Origin: Austwickia chelonae
GTDB lineage: Bacteria > Actinomycetota > Actinomycetes > Actinomycetales > Dermatophilaceae
Length of the DNA: 64,000 nucleotides
Reading direction: 5' to 3'
Assembly (NCBI RefSeq): GCF_003391095.1
Contig: NZ_CP031447.1
Location: 124,001-188,000 of the forward strand
The notes under the pieces were generated by a model. It searched no databases. It saw only the letters and a list, made by a program, of their open reading frames with translations, and was not told where the DNA came from. Positions 37,146-45,415 of this stretch are shown here, piece after piece (position 1 is the stretch's first letter; every line of letters starts with the position of its first letter). A program made the translations under genes and the position numbers.

Positions 37146-38900
37146 ATGGCTGCCACTACCCGTACTTCGTCTTCTGCGCGTGCTTTCGCTCATCTGCGAT
37201 TCGACGGTGTTTCTTTCTCCTATGGGGCTCAGCGGGTTCTCACCGATATTTCTTTCACCGCCCCTGCGGGTACCCGTACGGGCTTGATCGGGGAGAACGG
37301 GTCGGGGAAGTCGACCTTGTTGCGGCTGGCCGCAGGCCTGCTCGTACCGGATGTCGGCACGATCACTGCTACCGCGCCGGGCGATGCGAGCCCGCGTATC
37401 GGCCTGCTCCACCAGGAGGTGCCTTTCTCCCCGACGGCGACTGTGGCGCAGGCGTTGGAGTCGGCCGTTGCTCATCTCCGCAGCTGTCTGCTGGGTGTTG
37501 AGGCCGCAGCCGAACGCCTGGCGGCGGCATCGGACGAGCATGCTGAGCGGGCGGCTGTGGACTACGACCGCGCGCTGGAGTCTGCGGAGCGGCTCGGTGT
37601 GTGGGATGTCGATGCGCGCATCGACCGCATGATGGCTGGTCTAGGGCTGGGGGTTCTTCCTCGTGACCGGCCCACCGGCGCGCTTTCCGGTGGGCAGAGG
37701 TCTCGGCTCGCGCTGGCCTGGCTGCTGCTCTCCGCCCCGGACGTGCTCCTGTTGGACGAGCCGACGAACCATCTGGACGATGCCGCCACGGCCTATCTGT
37801 GTGCCGTGCTGTCGCAGTGGGGTGGTCCTGTTCTCGTCGTGAGCCATGACCGTGCCTTCCTCGACGAGGTCGTCACTCATCTGGTCGATCTCGATCCTTC
37901 TCCGCAGCCGAATGCGCTCGCAGCCCCGCTGGTGCAGGACGGCCCCGGGGCTGGGATCGGGATCTCCAGGTTCACCGGCACGTACAGCGATGACCTGCAG
38001 GCCAGGCGTGACATTCGTGATCGGTGGGAGCACCGGTACGAGAGCGAACAGGCTGAGCTGCGTCGGCTACGAGCGGCGATCCAGGAGAACCAGGTGGTGG
38101 GGCATCCGGGCCGGGAGCCGCGTACGGAGGCGCGCAGCGCTCGGAAGTTCTACGCCGACCGCAATGCGATGACGGTGTCCCGGCGGGTCAATGATGCGCG
38201 AGGTCGTCTGGACGATCTGGAGAAGTCACAGCTCCGCAAACCTCCGCCGGAACTGCATTTCCGGGGCCTCACCCTGGCCGGCTCGCAGCCGCCGTGTCAA
38301 CGCGATTCGGGGAGCCCGCCGGTTGTCCTCGATGCGCAGGATGTGGCGGTGGCTGGCCGTCTTTCGCCTACTTCCCTCACGGTGAGGTCGACGCAGAAAT
38401 GGCTGGTCACCGGCGCTAATGGTGTCGGCAAGTCGACGCTTCTGCACCTGTTCGCCGGTGATCTGTCGCCGACCTCGGGAACGGTGACCCGGGCCGATGG
38501 GGTGCGGGTCGGTCTGCTCGCTCAGGAGAGTGTTCTGCTTGACCCCTGTGGCCGTGGGCCTGCCCGGACCGCCCGAGAGGCTTATGCGGACATCGTGGGA
38601 GAAGCGACCGCCGAGCGCGTGCCCTTGAGCACCTTCGGTCTATTGGCCCCTCGGGACGAGATGCGCCCGGTGGAGACCTTGAGCGTGGGGCAGAAAAGGC
38701 GTCTGGCGTTGGCTGTTCTGATCGCAGATCCGCCTGAGGTGCTGCTTCTCGATGAGCCCACCAATCATCTGTCCTTGGCTCTGGTCACCGAACTTGAGAA
38801 GGCCATTGCCGACTATCCCGGGGCCGTGGTCATGGCTTCGCACGACCGGTGGATACGCCGACGCTGGCACGGGAAACATCTGGATCTGAGGCGGCAGTGA
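37146..38900 (+). CDS. ABC-F family ATPase, antibiotic-resistance type
   Basis: 584 residues with two ABC cassettes and no membrane domain. First: Walker A GENGSGKST, signature LSGGQRSRLALA, Walker B LLLDEPTNHLDD. Second: GANGVGKST, LSVGQKRRLALA, LLLDEPTNHLSL. Both glutamates after the Walker B aspartate are present. Between them is an arginine-rich linker (about 270-390) of the type that reaches into the ribosome. Its length and short interdomain insertion resemble actinobacterial macrolide/lincosamide/pleuromutilin protection proteins (TlrC, CarA, LmrC) more than housekeeping EttA. Function would be removal of a drug from the ribosome. A short leader ORF precedes it. Confidence 0.88.
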   Translation: MAATTRTSSSARAFAHLRFDGVSFSYGAQRVLTDISFTAPAGTRTGLIGENGSGKSTLLRLAAGLLVPDVGTITATAPGDASPRIGLLHQEVPFSPTATVAQALESAVAHLRSCLLGVEAAAERLAAASDEHAERAAVDYDRALESAERLGVWDVDARIDRMMAGLGLGVLPRDRPTGALSGGQRSRLALAWLLLSAPDVLLLDEPTNHLDDAATAYLCAVLSQWGGPVLVVSHDRAFLDEVVTHLVDLDPSPQPNALAAPLVQDGPGAGIGISRFTGTYSDDLQARRDIRDRWEHRYESEQAELRRLRAAIQENQVVGHPGREPRTEARSARKFYADRNAMTVSRRVNDARGRLDDLEKSQLRKPPPELHFRGLTLAGSQPPCQRDSGSPPVVLDAQDVAVAGRLSPTSLTVRSTQKWLVTGANGVGKSTLLHLFAGDLSPTSGTVTRADGVRVGLLAQESVLLDPCGRGPARTAREAYADIVGEATAERVPLSTFGLLAPRDEMRPVETLSVGQKRRLALAVLIADPPEVLLLDEPTNHLSLALVTELEKAIADYPGAVVMASHDRWIRRRWHGKHLDLRRQ

Positions 38901-39001
38901 AAAACATCGTCGCCGTATTTTTTGCCAGCAGCTCACCAGCATTTTTCCAATTTGGTTGCAGAACAAGTGTTTTGAATTTTCCATGCCTGTGACCAGGAAG
39001 C

Positions 39002-39020
39002 TTAGGTAAGACTCAGTTCA
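39002..39020 (+). promoter_or_regulatory. Possible DtxR/IdeR iron box
   Basis: TTAGGTAAGACTCAGTTCA matches 14 of 19 positions of the actinobacterial iron-box consensus (TTAGGTTAGGCTcACCTAA form), with the left half site nearly perfect. It lies 65 bases upstream of the 39085 gene in an AT-richer promoter region (38901-39081). A chance match is quite possible. Confidence 0.3.
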
Positions 39021-39084
39021 GGCAAGGATTTCCTGTCGTGTATTACGGACCCAGTGATTCTGGAATGGATTCGAGAGGTTTGTG

Positions 39085-40353
39085 ATGGCTAGGAGACGCG
39101 GCTTCCTTGCGGAGATCAACCGGCAGATCAAGGAAGCTGAACGGCGTGAACGTCAGCAGCATCTTGCGGCAGTGCGCGCCCAAGCCGCTGCCCAGCGGGC
39201 CGCCGAGAAAGCACAACGCGACTATGCGCGGGCCATGGCAGCTTCTGCCCGGGCATCAGCGGCCGAACAGAAAGCCGCTCAACGCGAGACAGAACGACTG
39301 CACGCAGAAGCGCGAATGGCAGAAACCGCCGCGTTGAACTCCGCGCTGGAATCGACCTACGCCGAGATCGACAATCTGTTGTCCTCCACCCTGGAGATCG
39401 ACGACCACATCGACCTCGACGCGCTGAAAATCGAGAAGATCGACCACCCGCCTTTCGCACCGGGCGCCCTGGCCGTGCCCCACCGCCCGGTCGGTCTGGA
39501 ATACCCCCCTGAGCCGCGATACGTCGAACCGGAGGCCCCCACCGGTCTGGCCGCGATGCTCGGCGGCAAGAAGAAACACGAAGCTGCCGTCGCCCAAGCG
39601 CGCGCCGACCACGAAAACCGGCACCGCCAGTGGTGGGAGCACTGCCGACATGTCGACTCCAAACGGTCGGCCTTCCAGCACCTCGAAGCAGACCGGCTCG
39701 CCAAACTGGACCGGGCCCGGGAGAGCTACGAGGTGCGACGCCGCGCCCGAGAAGCCGAAGCCCAGAGCCGCAATGCCGAGATCGAACAGCTGCAGAACAA
39801 CCTCGCTTTCGACCTGCCCGAGGCCATCGAAGAATATGTCGCCCTGGTGCTGTCGAACTCGGTGTACCCCGAAACCTTCCCCGTCCAGCACAGCGGAACC
39901 TTCGACCTGCCCTCCCGGGAGCTGGCCCTCACCGTGACAGTGCCGCTGCCGTCGGTGGTGCCCACCGTCAAGGCGTACCGGTACGTGAAAACCAAGGACA
40001 CCATCCAGGAGAGCGCGCTCACCGCCAAAGCGCAGAAAGACCGGTACGCCTCTGCGGTCTGGCAGGTCGCCGTCCGCACGCTGCACGAAGTATTCGAAGC
40101 AGACCGGGAAGGCAAGATCGACTCCATCGCCATGACGGTCGCCACCGAACGGCTGTCCCCGGCCACCGGCAATGCCGAGAGCATCCCCCTGGTCATCGCC
40201 GCCGCCGGGCGTGAAGAATTCAACGGTTTCGACCTGGCGAACGTAGTGCCGCAGTCCACCCTCGAACACCTCGGCGCAGCCTTGTCCAAATCACCCTTCG
40301 ACCTGGCCCCGGCCGATGCCAGCGTCGGCGTCCGGGCCCGTGGCCGCAAATGA
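39085..40353 (+). CDS. Coiled-coil protein, operon partner of DUF4041/GIY-YIG gene
   Basis: 422 residues (ATG 39085; a GTG three bases earlier is in frame). The first 90 residues and about 170-245 are long charged helices (IKEAERRERQQHLAAVRAQA and similar), clearly coiled coil. The C-terminal 170 residues form a beta-rich domain with FDLPSRELALTVTVPLP and AYRYVKTKDTIQESALT. No membrane segment or known enzyme motif. It overlaps the next gene by ATGA, so the two are translated together. I do not recognise a functional family; a structural or sensing role beside the nuclease is a guess. Confidence 0.7.
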   Translation: MARRRGFLAEINRQIKEAERRERQQHLAAVRAQAAAQRAAEKAQRDYARAMAASARASAAEQKAAQRETERLHAEARMAETAALNSALESTYAEIDNLLSSTLEIDDHIDLDALKIEKIDHPPFAPGALAVPHRPVGLEYPPEPRYVEPEAPTGLAAMLGGKKKHEAAVAQARADHENRHRQWWEHCRHVDSKRSAFQHLEADRLAKLDRARESYEVRRRAREAEAQSRNAEIEQLQNNLAFDLPEAIEEYVALVLSNSVYPETFPVQHSGTFDLPSRELALTVTVPLPSVVPTVKAYRYVKTKDTIQESALTAKAQKDRYASAVWQVAVRTLHEVFEADREGKIDSIAMTVATERLSPATGNAESIPLVIAAAGREEFNGFDLANVVPQSTLEHLGAALSKSPFDLAPADASVGVRARGRK

Positions 40354-41747
40354 GACTCAACTGGCCCGACTGCTGGCCGACCCCACCACCAGGCTGGACG
40401 CCCCCCGCCGGCTGGCGGCCACCAGCAACCTGGCCCGAGCCACCTGCCGGTTGGCGGCTCTGGACCGCGGACACCCCCGCAGTGCAGGCTGACCCCCCAC
40501 CCCACCACGTAGCTGAACCGCTGCCCGTCCCGAGAACGGGAGCACCGGAACCGTCGACCCCGCCACCAGCCCCGGCAGCGGGCCAAAGCGACGACATCGG
40601 CCTGCTCCGGGCCCGGATCGCCCGACTGGAAGCCGAACTGAGCGCAGCCCGCAGCCAGCACCACGGCACCGTCGGAGACATGGTGCAGCTGGACGACCAG
40701 CGGGCGCTACAAGACGTCGGTATCTACCGTTACCACCACCCGCTCGAAGACTCCCCGGCCTACAAGGCCCGGCTCGACGACATCGAAGCGCGCATCGACG
40801 CAATGATCAAGGACAGGCAGGCCGTCCTGGCCGCCGACATGTTCACCTGGAACGGTTCACTCGCCCGCGGCCGACAACTGGTCCGCGACCTGTCCCGGCT
40901 GATGTTGCGGGCCTACAACGCCGAGGCCGACAACTGCGTGCGCTCGCTGCGCGCCGGGAATATCAGCACGGCGACGACGAGGCTGGGCAAATCCGTCCAG
41001 GCCGTCGAAAAGCTCGGCTCGATGATGGAGCTGCGGATCAACCCGGAGTACCACGCCCTTCGGGTGGAAGAACTCGAACTGGTCTCCGACTACCGCATGA
41101 AGATCCAGGAAGAGCGCGAGAAAGCCCGCGAGCAGCGCGAACAGTTGCGTGAGCAGCGCAGGGTCGAGGCCGAACTCGCGGCGGAACGGGCCCGGCTCGA
41201 CAAGGAACGTGCCCACTACGTCAGCGCGCTGGCCGCTTTGGAGGCCAGCGGAGATACCGAGTCGTCGGTCGATCTGACCGCACGTCTCGTGGAGATCGAT
41301 TCGGCGATCGAGTCGAACGACTACCGGGCGGCGAACGTGCGGGCCGGGTATGTCTACGTGATCTCCAATATCGGGGCTTTCGGGCCGCAGATCGTCAAGA
41401 TCGGGTTGACGCGCAGGCTCGAACCTCGTGATCGGGTACGCGAACTCAGTGGTGCCTCGGTGCCCTTCCAGTACGACGTGCATGCGCTCTTCTTCTCCGA
41501 CGACGCGGTCACTCTGGAGAACGAACTCCACAAGGCTTTCGCCGACCGGCGGGTCAACTGCGCGAACCTCCGCCGGGAGTTCTTCTTCGCGACCCCGGCG
41601 GAGGTGCGGGACGTGCTCGTCGAGAAGGTCGGCGGGCTCTTGGAGTACACAGAGGCGCCGGATGCCTCGGAGTACCACCAGAGCTTCGGGTCATGGCCCG
41701 CCGAATTGACCGCAGGAACGGGGGACCGCTGGCAAGCTGCCGGGTAA
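40350..41747 (+). CDS. DUF4041 / GIY-YIG (T5orf172-type) nuclease-domain protein
   Basis: 465 residues. A proline/tryptophan-rich N-terminus (WPTPPPGWTPPAGW) leads into a coiled coil, then a DUF4041 region (about 120-230), then a long charged helix (KIQEEREKAREQREQLREQ). The C-terminus (about 330-430) is a GIY-YIG nuclease-like domain: GYVYVISN, VKIGLTRRLEPRDRVREL, and the glutamate in LENELHKAFADRRVN. Proteins of this architecture occur in phages and bacteria and probably cut or bind DNA; the biology is unclear. Translation is coupled to the coiled-coil gene upstream. Confidence 0.8.
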   Translation: MRLNWPDCWPTPPPGWTPPAGWRPPATWPEPPAGWRLWTADTPAVQADPPPHHVAEPLPVPRTGAPEPSTPPPAPAAGQSDDIGLLRARIARLEAELSAARSQHHGTVGDMVQLDDQRALQDVGIYRYHHPLEDSPAYKARLDDIEARIDAMIKDRQAVLAADMFTWNGSLARGRQLVRDLSRLMLRAYNAEADNCVRSLRAGNISTATTRLGKSVQAVEKLGSMMELRINPEYHALRVEELELVSDYRMKIQEEREKAREQREQLREQRRVEAELAAERARLDKERAHYVSALAALEASGDTESSVDLTARLVEIDSAIESNDYRAANVRAGYVYVISNIGAFGPQIVKIGLTRRLEPRDRVRELSGASVPFQYDVHALFFSDDAVTLENELHKAFADRRVNCANLRREFFFATPAEVRDVLVEKVGGLLEYTEAPDASEYHQSFGSWPAELTAGTGDRWQAAG

Positions 41748-41868
41748 AACCCTGTGACACAGGAGGTTTCGCATTCAGGGGAGATGCGTCGGACGTTCAT
41801 ATATCTTGCATCATCGCCGGTTAGGGTCCGAGGGACACATCACATTTCGTGAGACCAGGAAGCCCTCC

Positions 41869-42444
41869 ATGACCAGCTCCCACTGCGAACCAGCGCCTGC
41901 ACCCGACCACGACATCTCCCGTCGGGTCGCCCTCGGGCTCGGTGGCGCCGCCGCACTCGCCTTCCTCGCCGCCTGCTCGCCCGGCGGCACACAGACCTCC
42001 CCATCCTCCACCGGCACGACCACCGGAAAGGCCCCTGCCATGCCCGCCATCGAAGGCATCCGCACCGTCGACTGCGCCCACCCCGTGCCCCGCCTCGTCA
42101 CCGACTTCCAGCAAGCGGCCACCGGTAAAGGGCTCACCGTCTTCGCCACCATCGACCACGCCGCCGGTGCCACCAAGGCCGGGACGACACTGCGCCCCAC
42201 CACCCTCGTCATCGTCGGCAACCCCCAAGGCGGCACCCCCTTCATGCAGGACCAGCAACTCATGGGCCTCGTCCTGCCCCTGCGAGTGCTCTTCTGGGAG
42301 GACGACGCCGGCAAGACCCACGCCTCCTACGAAGAGATCTCCTGGTACGTCAAACGATTCGGCCTCGGCGAGAAGAGCGCAGGTGCCCAGAAGAATGTCG
42401 CCCAAGCCCTCGACGCACTGGTCGCCGGAGTCGCCAAGGGGTGA
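41869..42444 (+). CDS. DUF302 lipoprotein with Tat-type signal
   Basis: 191 residues from ATG 41869. The signal RRVALGLGGAAALAFLAAC carries a twin arginine and a lipobox ending in a cysteine, so the protein should be exported folded and lipid-anchored. A Ser/Thr-rich spacer follows, then a DUF302 domain (GLTVFATIDHAAGATKAGTTL, then TLVIVGNPQGGTPFMQ, and LPLRVLFWEDDAGKTHASY). DUF302 proteins are small folds of unknown activity, sometimes linked with redox or metal stress. Confidence 0.88.
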   Translation: MTSSHCEPAPAPDHDISRRVALGLGGAAALAFLAACSPGGTQTSPSSTGTTTGKAPAMPAIEGIRTVDCAHPVPRLVTDFQQAATGKGLTVFATIDHAAGATKAGTTLRPTTLVIVGNPQGGTPFMQDQQLMGLVLPLRVLFWEDDAGKTHASYEEISWYVKRFGLGEKSAGAQKNVAQALDALVAGVAKG

Positions 42445-42603
42445 ACCGGCGCTCGGACGTCCGCCATCGAACGCTGACCTGTGGGCCGCCGGCGGCTTGC
42501 CAGCTGAGCCCGTACGCAGGATCCTCAGCTGGGAGGAATATCGTCGAGATCGCCCAATGAGGGCACCGGTGCAGCAGGCCTGCGCCGTCGACACCGTCGA
42601 CAT

Positions 42604-44088
42604 GTGGAGCGTTACCCGATGAGAGCCGCCCCCCGCCGGAACTCCGGAGACCCGATACACAAGGGCCTGCTCTTCCTCGGAGCATTGGCCTCCGGGGTGG
42701 TCGCAGCGCCCTGCCTGTACATCGCGGTGATCCTGCTGCTCGAAGGGCAGGTCGGGAGCTTCTTGTTCACCTCGGTGATTGCCGCGCCCTTCACCTGCCT
42801 CTTCTTCATCTTCGTGCACCGGATGTTCCGCCGGGCGCAGACCTGGAAGCAGCAGGAGCGCCGTGACGTCGAGGACGACGACCTCGCCGACGGCGATGAC
42901 CGCGATGAGAGATACTCCCGGGCGCAGCACGACGACCAGGCCGAACCGGAACGTCCGAACCCGCAGGACCAGGAGGACAGCCATACCTTCCACCACCGCA
43001 CCACACCCCGCTGGGAGACCCGAGGGAGGCCCGACGGCCCAGAGGGCGACGGCGCGGGCAGCGACTCCCCTGAACTCCCCTTCGTGAAAGCCGGGATGCG
43101 CGGCGACCTGTTCGCCTACGCCGGGCTGGTCGACGGATGGGAACACGACGGCCCGTACGCCGTGATCGACCTGGAAACCACCGGGCTGTCCCCCCGTAAG
43201 GGCGACCGGATCGTCGAGATCGCCATCGCCCGCATCGACCGCTACGGCAATATCGAGGACGAATTCGCGACCCTGATCAAACCGGACGACCGCGACACCG
43301 GGCCGGTGTTCGTCCACGGCATCACCCGGGACGCCGTCTCTCGGGCGCCCAGATTCGTCGAGGTCGCCGACGAGGTGCTGGCCCGGCTCGACGGCGCCGT
43401 CGTCGTCGCCCACAACGCCTCCTTCGAAGAGGCCTTCCTGCACGCCGAGTTCTCCGCCGCCGGATACCGGCTGCCACCCATGCCCGCGCTGTGCACGCTC
43501 TGGTTGGGGCGCCGCACCTTCCAAGCGGCGAACTTCACCCTGGGAACCCTCGCCCAACAGGCCGGGGTCCCCCTGGTCGACAAACACACCGCGCTGGGGG
43601 ACGTCCGCGCGGTCTCCCGGCTGCTGCCTCGGATGCTCGACCGGCACGAGGCGCCGCTGTTCTACGACTGCGAGCCCTACCGTCACTCCAACCGCCTACT
43701 GACAGAGCGGCCCCGCTTGGTCACCAGGGCCACCGCACTACGCAAGGGCCAGGACGGGTGGATGGCCTCGCTGATCAGCCGACTCCCCATGTCCGCCAAT
43801 GACGTCGACGACGCCACCGCCGAGGCCTACTTCGAAGCACTGGCCGCCGTCATGGAAGACGGCCGGATCACCGGAGAAGAAGCGAAGATGCTGGCCCGGT
43901 TTGCCGGCCAGAGCGGCCTGGGTGGTGCGCAGGTGCGCAGCCTCAACGAACGTTTCCTGGAGAACATGCGTGAAACCGCCATCGGTGGCGGCGTGCTCAC
44001 CCGCGACGGGCTCGACGAACTGGCTGAAGCCGCAGTGATGCTCGGCGCAAGCGGATACTTCGACGACCTGTATTCCATCGGGGAGTAG
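42604..44088 (+). CDS. Membrane-anchored DEDDh 3'-5' exonuclease
   Basis: Up to 494 residues (ATG 42619 is an alternative). Two N-terminal membrane helices (LLFLGALASGVVAAPCLYIAVILL; FLFTSVIAAPFTCLFFIFV) and a highly acidic linker precede a DnaQ-like exonuclease: VIDLETTGLSP (Exo I, D and E), VVAHNASFEEAFL (Exo II), and HTALGDVRAV (Exo III, H and D). The C-terminal 100 residues (AYFEALAAVMEDGRITGEEAKML) resemble a TerB-like helical domain. Membrane tethering of a proofreading-type exonuclease is unusual. Substrate unknown. Confidence 0.85.
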   Translation: MERYPMRAAPRRNSGDPIHKGLLFLGALASGVVAAPCLYIAVILLLEGQVGSFLFTSVIAAPFTCLFFIFVHRMFRRAQTWKQQERRDVEDDDLADGDDRDERYSRAQHDDQAEPERPNPQDQEDSHTFHHRTTPRWETRGRPDGPEGDGAGSDSPELPFVKAGMRGDLFAYAGLVDGWEHDGPYAVIDLETTGLSPRKGDRIVEIAIARIDRYGNIEDEFATLIKPDDRDTGPVFVHGITRDAVSRAPRFVEVADEVLARLDGAVVVAHNASFEEAFLHAEFSAAGYRLPPMPALCTLWLGRRTFQAANFTLGTLAQQAGVPLVDKHTALGDVRAVSRLLPRMLDRHEAPLFYDCEPYRHSNRLLTERPRLVTRATALRKGQDGWMASLISRLPMSANDVDDATAEAYFEALAAVMEDGRITGEEAKMLARFAGQSGLGGAQVRSLNERFLENMRETAIGGGVLTRDGLDELAEAAVMLGASGYFDDLYSIGE

Positions 44089-44216
44089 CTCCGCGGGAGT
44101 CATCCGATGAACTCTCCGGAAAATCCTTGAGCTGTCAAGGTATTGGCTGAGAATGGTTCAGAGTGCAGTCACCGGGACGTCGCCCGACGTCCGCGCGGGG
44201 CTGCTGGACTCACCGC

Positions 44217-45374
44217 ATGCGCCTTCGCACACTCTCCCTGGCCGCAGCCACTGCCTGCGCCCTCTCGATCCCGACCACCTTCGCCGCCGCTCAGGAGACG
44301 GCCCTCAGCGTCGTCCGCACCGGGCCGAACGCCTCACCGGCCGGGCACTCAGCCCCGGACGGGGCTTTCCGCGACCCCGCCACCTACGACCTGGCCATCG
44401 CCCACATCACCGACACCCAATACCTGACCCGTTGCGCCAACGGCAGCGGCATCCTGCCCTCGATCCGCGAACGCTGCCAGGACATCTACGAAGGCATGAA
44501 CCAGTGGATCGTCGACAACGCCGGACACCGCAAGATCGCCTACACCGCGCACACCGGCGACCTCATCGACAGCTACACCCTGCGCACCAAAGGCCTGGCC
44601 CGCGGTGAATTCGCCCGAGCCTCCGAAGCTCAGCGCATCCTCGACGACGCCGGGATGCCCAATGGCGTCCTCCCCGGCAACCACGACAACCTCCGCGGGA
44701 AAGACGCCTCGGTCTACAACGAGTTCTTCGGCCCCGACCGCTATACCAAAGCCAGCGCCAAAGCCGCCCAACCGTACTACCAAGGACCCTGGAAACCCGG
44801 CGACAACAGCAACCACGTCGACGAATTCCACGCCGGAGGAGTCGACTTCGCCGTAGTCCACCTGGGCTACCAGGTGACTGAGGAAGAAGCGGCCTGGGCG
44901 AACCAGCAGATCGCGGCCCGCCCCGGACACAACGTGATCGTCGCGACCCACGCCTACCTGAAACCCGGCCCAGCCCCGGACGGCGAAGGCGCCGCACTCT
45001 CCACTGACGGGGCACGAGTTCGCTCCCAGGTGGTCGACCCGAACCCGAACGTCTTCCTGGTCATCTCCGGGCACGAACACGGAGTGGGCCGGAACATCCG
45101 TCAGGGCGTCGGGCCCTCCGGACGGCAGGTCGTCGAGCTGATGGCCGACTACCAGGCCTATAACGCAGGCTCCGACGGCAATGGGCACGCCGGATTCATC
45201 CGCATGCTCCAACTCGACGTACGCCACGGAGAGATGACCGTCGACACCTACTCGCCGTCGCTGAACTCCTTCCGCAGCCGCGACTACGACACGAAGCCCG
45301 GGCGTCACTACGACGGCAACGAGGACGAATTCACGGTTCCGGTGCACTTCCTGCGGCCTGTCACCGCACGCTGA
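44217..45374 (+). CDS. Secreted calcineurin-like metallophosphoesterase
   Basis: 385 residues from ATG 44217, giving a clean Sec signal peptide (RTLSLAAATACALSIPTTFAAA) cut near residue 25. The metal ligands are seen as HITDTQ, HTGDLID, LPGNHDN, ATHAY and SGHEHGVG, the standard calcineurin-like set. The enzyme is predicted extracellular and could release phosphate from nucleotides or lipids. An upstream in-frame extension to 44163 lacks a signal-like start. It converges with the FtsX gene across a shared terminator. Confidence 0.9.
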   Translation: MRLRTLSLAAATACALSIPTTFAAAQETALSVVRTGPNASPAGHSAPDGAFRDPATYDLAIAHITDTQYLTRCANGSGILPSIRERCQDIYEGMNQWIVDNAGHRKIAYTAHTGDLIDSYTLRTKGLARGEFARASEAQRILDDAGMPNGVLPGNHDNLRGKDASVYNEFFGPDRYTKASAKAAQPYYQGPWKPGDNSNHVDEFHAGGVDFAVVHLGYQVTEEEAAWANQQIAARPGHNVIVATHAYLKPGPAPDGEGAALSTDGARVRSQVVDPNPNVFLVISGHEHGVGRNIRQGVGPSGRQVVELMADYQAYNAGSDGNGHAGFIRMLQLDVRHGEMTVDTYSPSLNSFRSRDYDTKPGRHYDGNEDEFTVPVHFLRPVTAR

Positions 45375-45383
45375 ACCACGAGT

Positions 45384-45415
45384 GGGCGCAGGCTGTCGTG
45401 TTCAAGCCTGCGCCC
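45384..45415. terminator. Bidirectional terminator hairpin
   Basis: GGGCGCAGGCT and its complement AGCCTGCGCCC around a 10-base loop, between the convergent metallophosphoesterase and ftsX-like genes. It overlaps the last codons of the latter. Confidence 0.7.
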
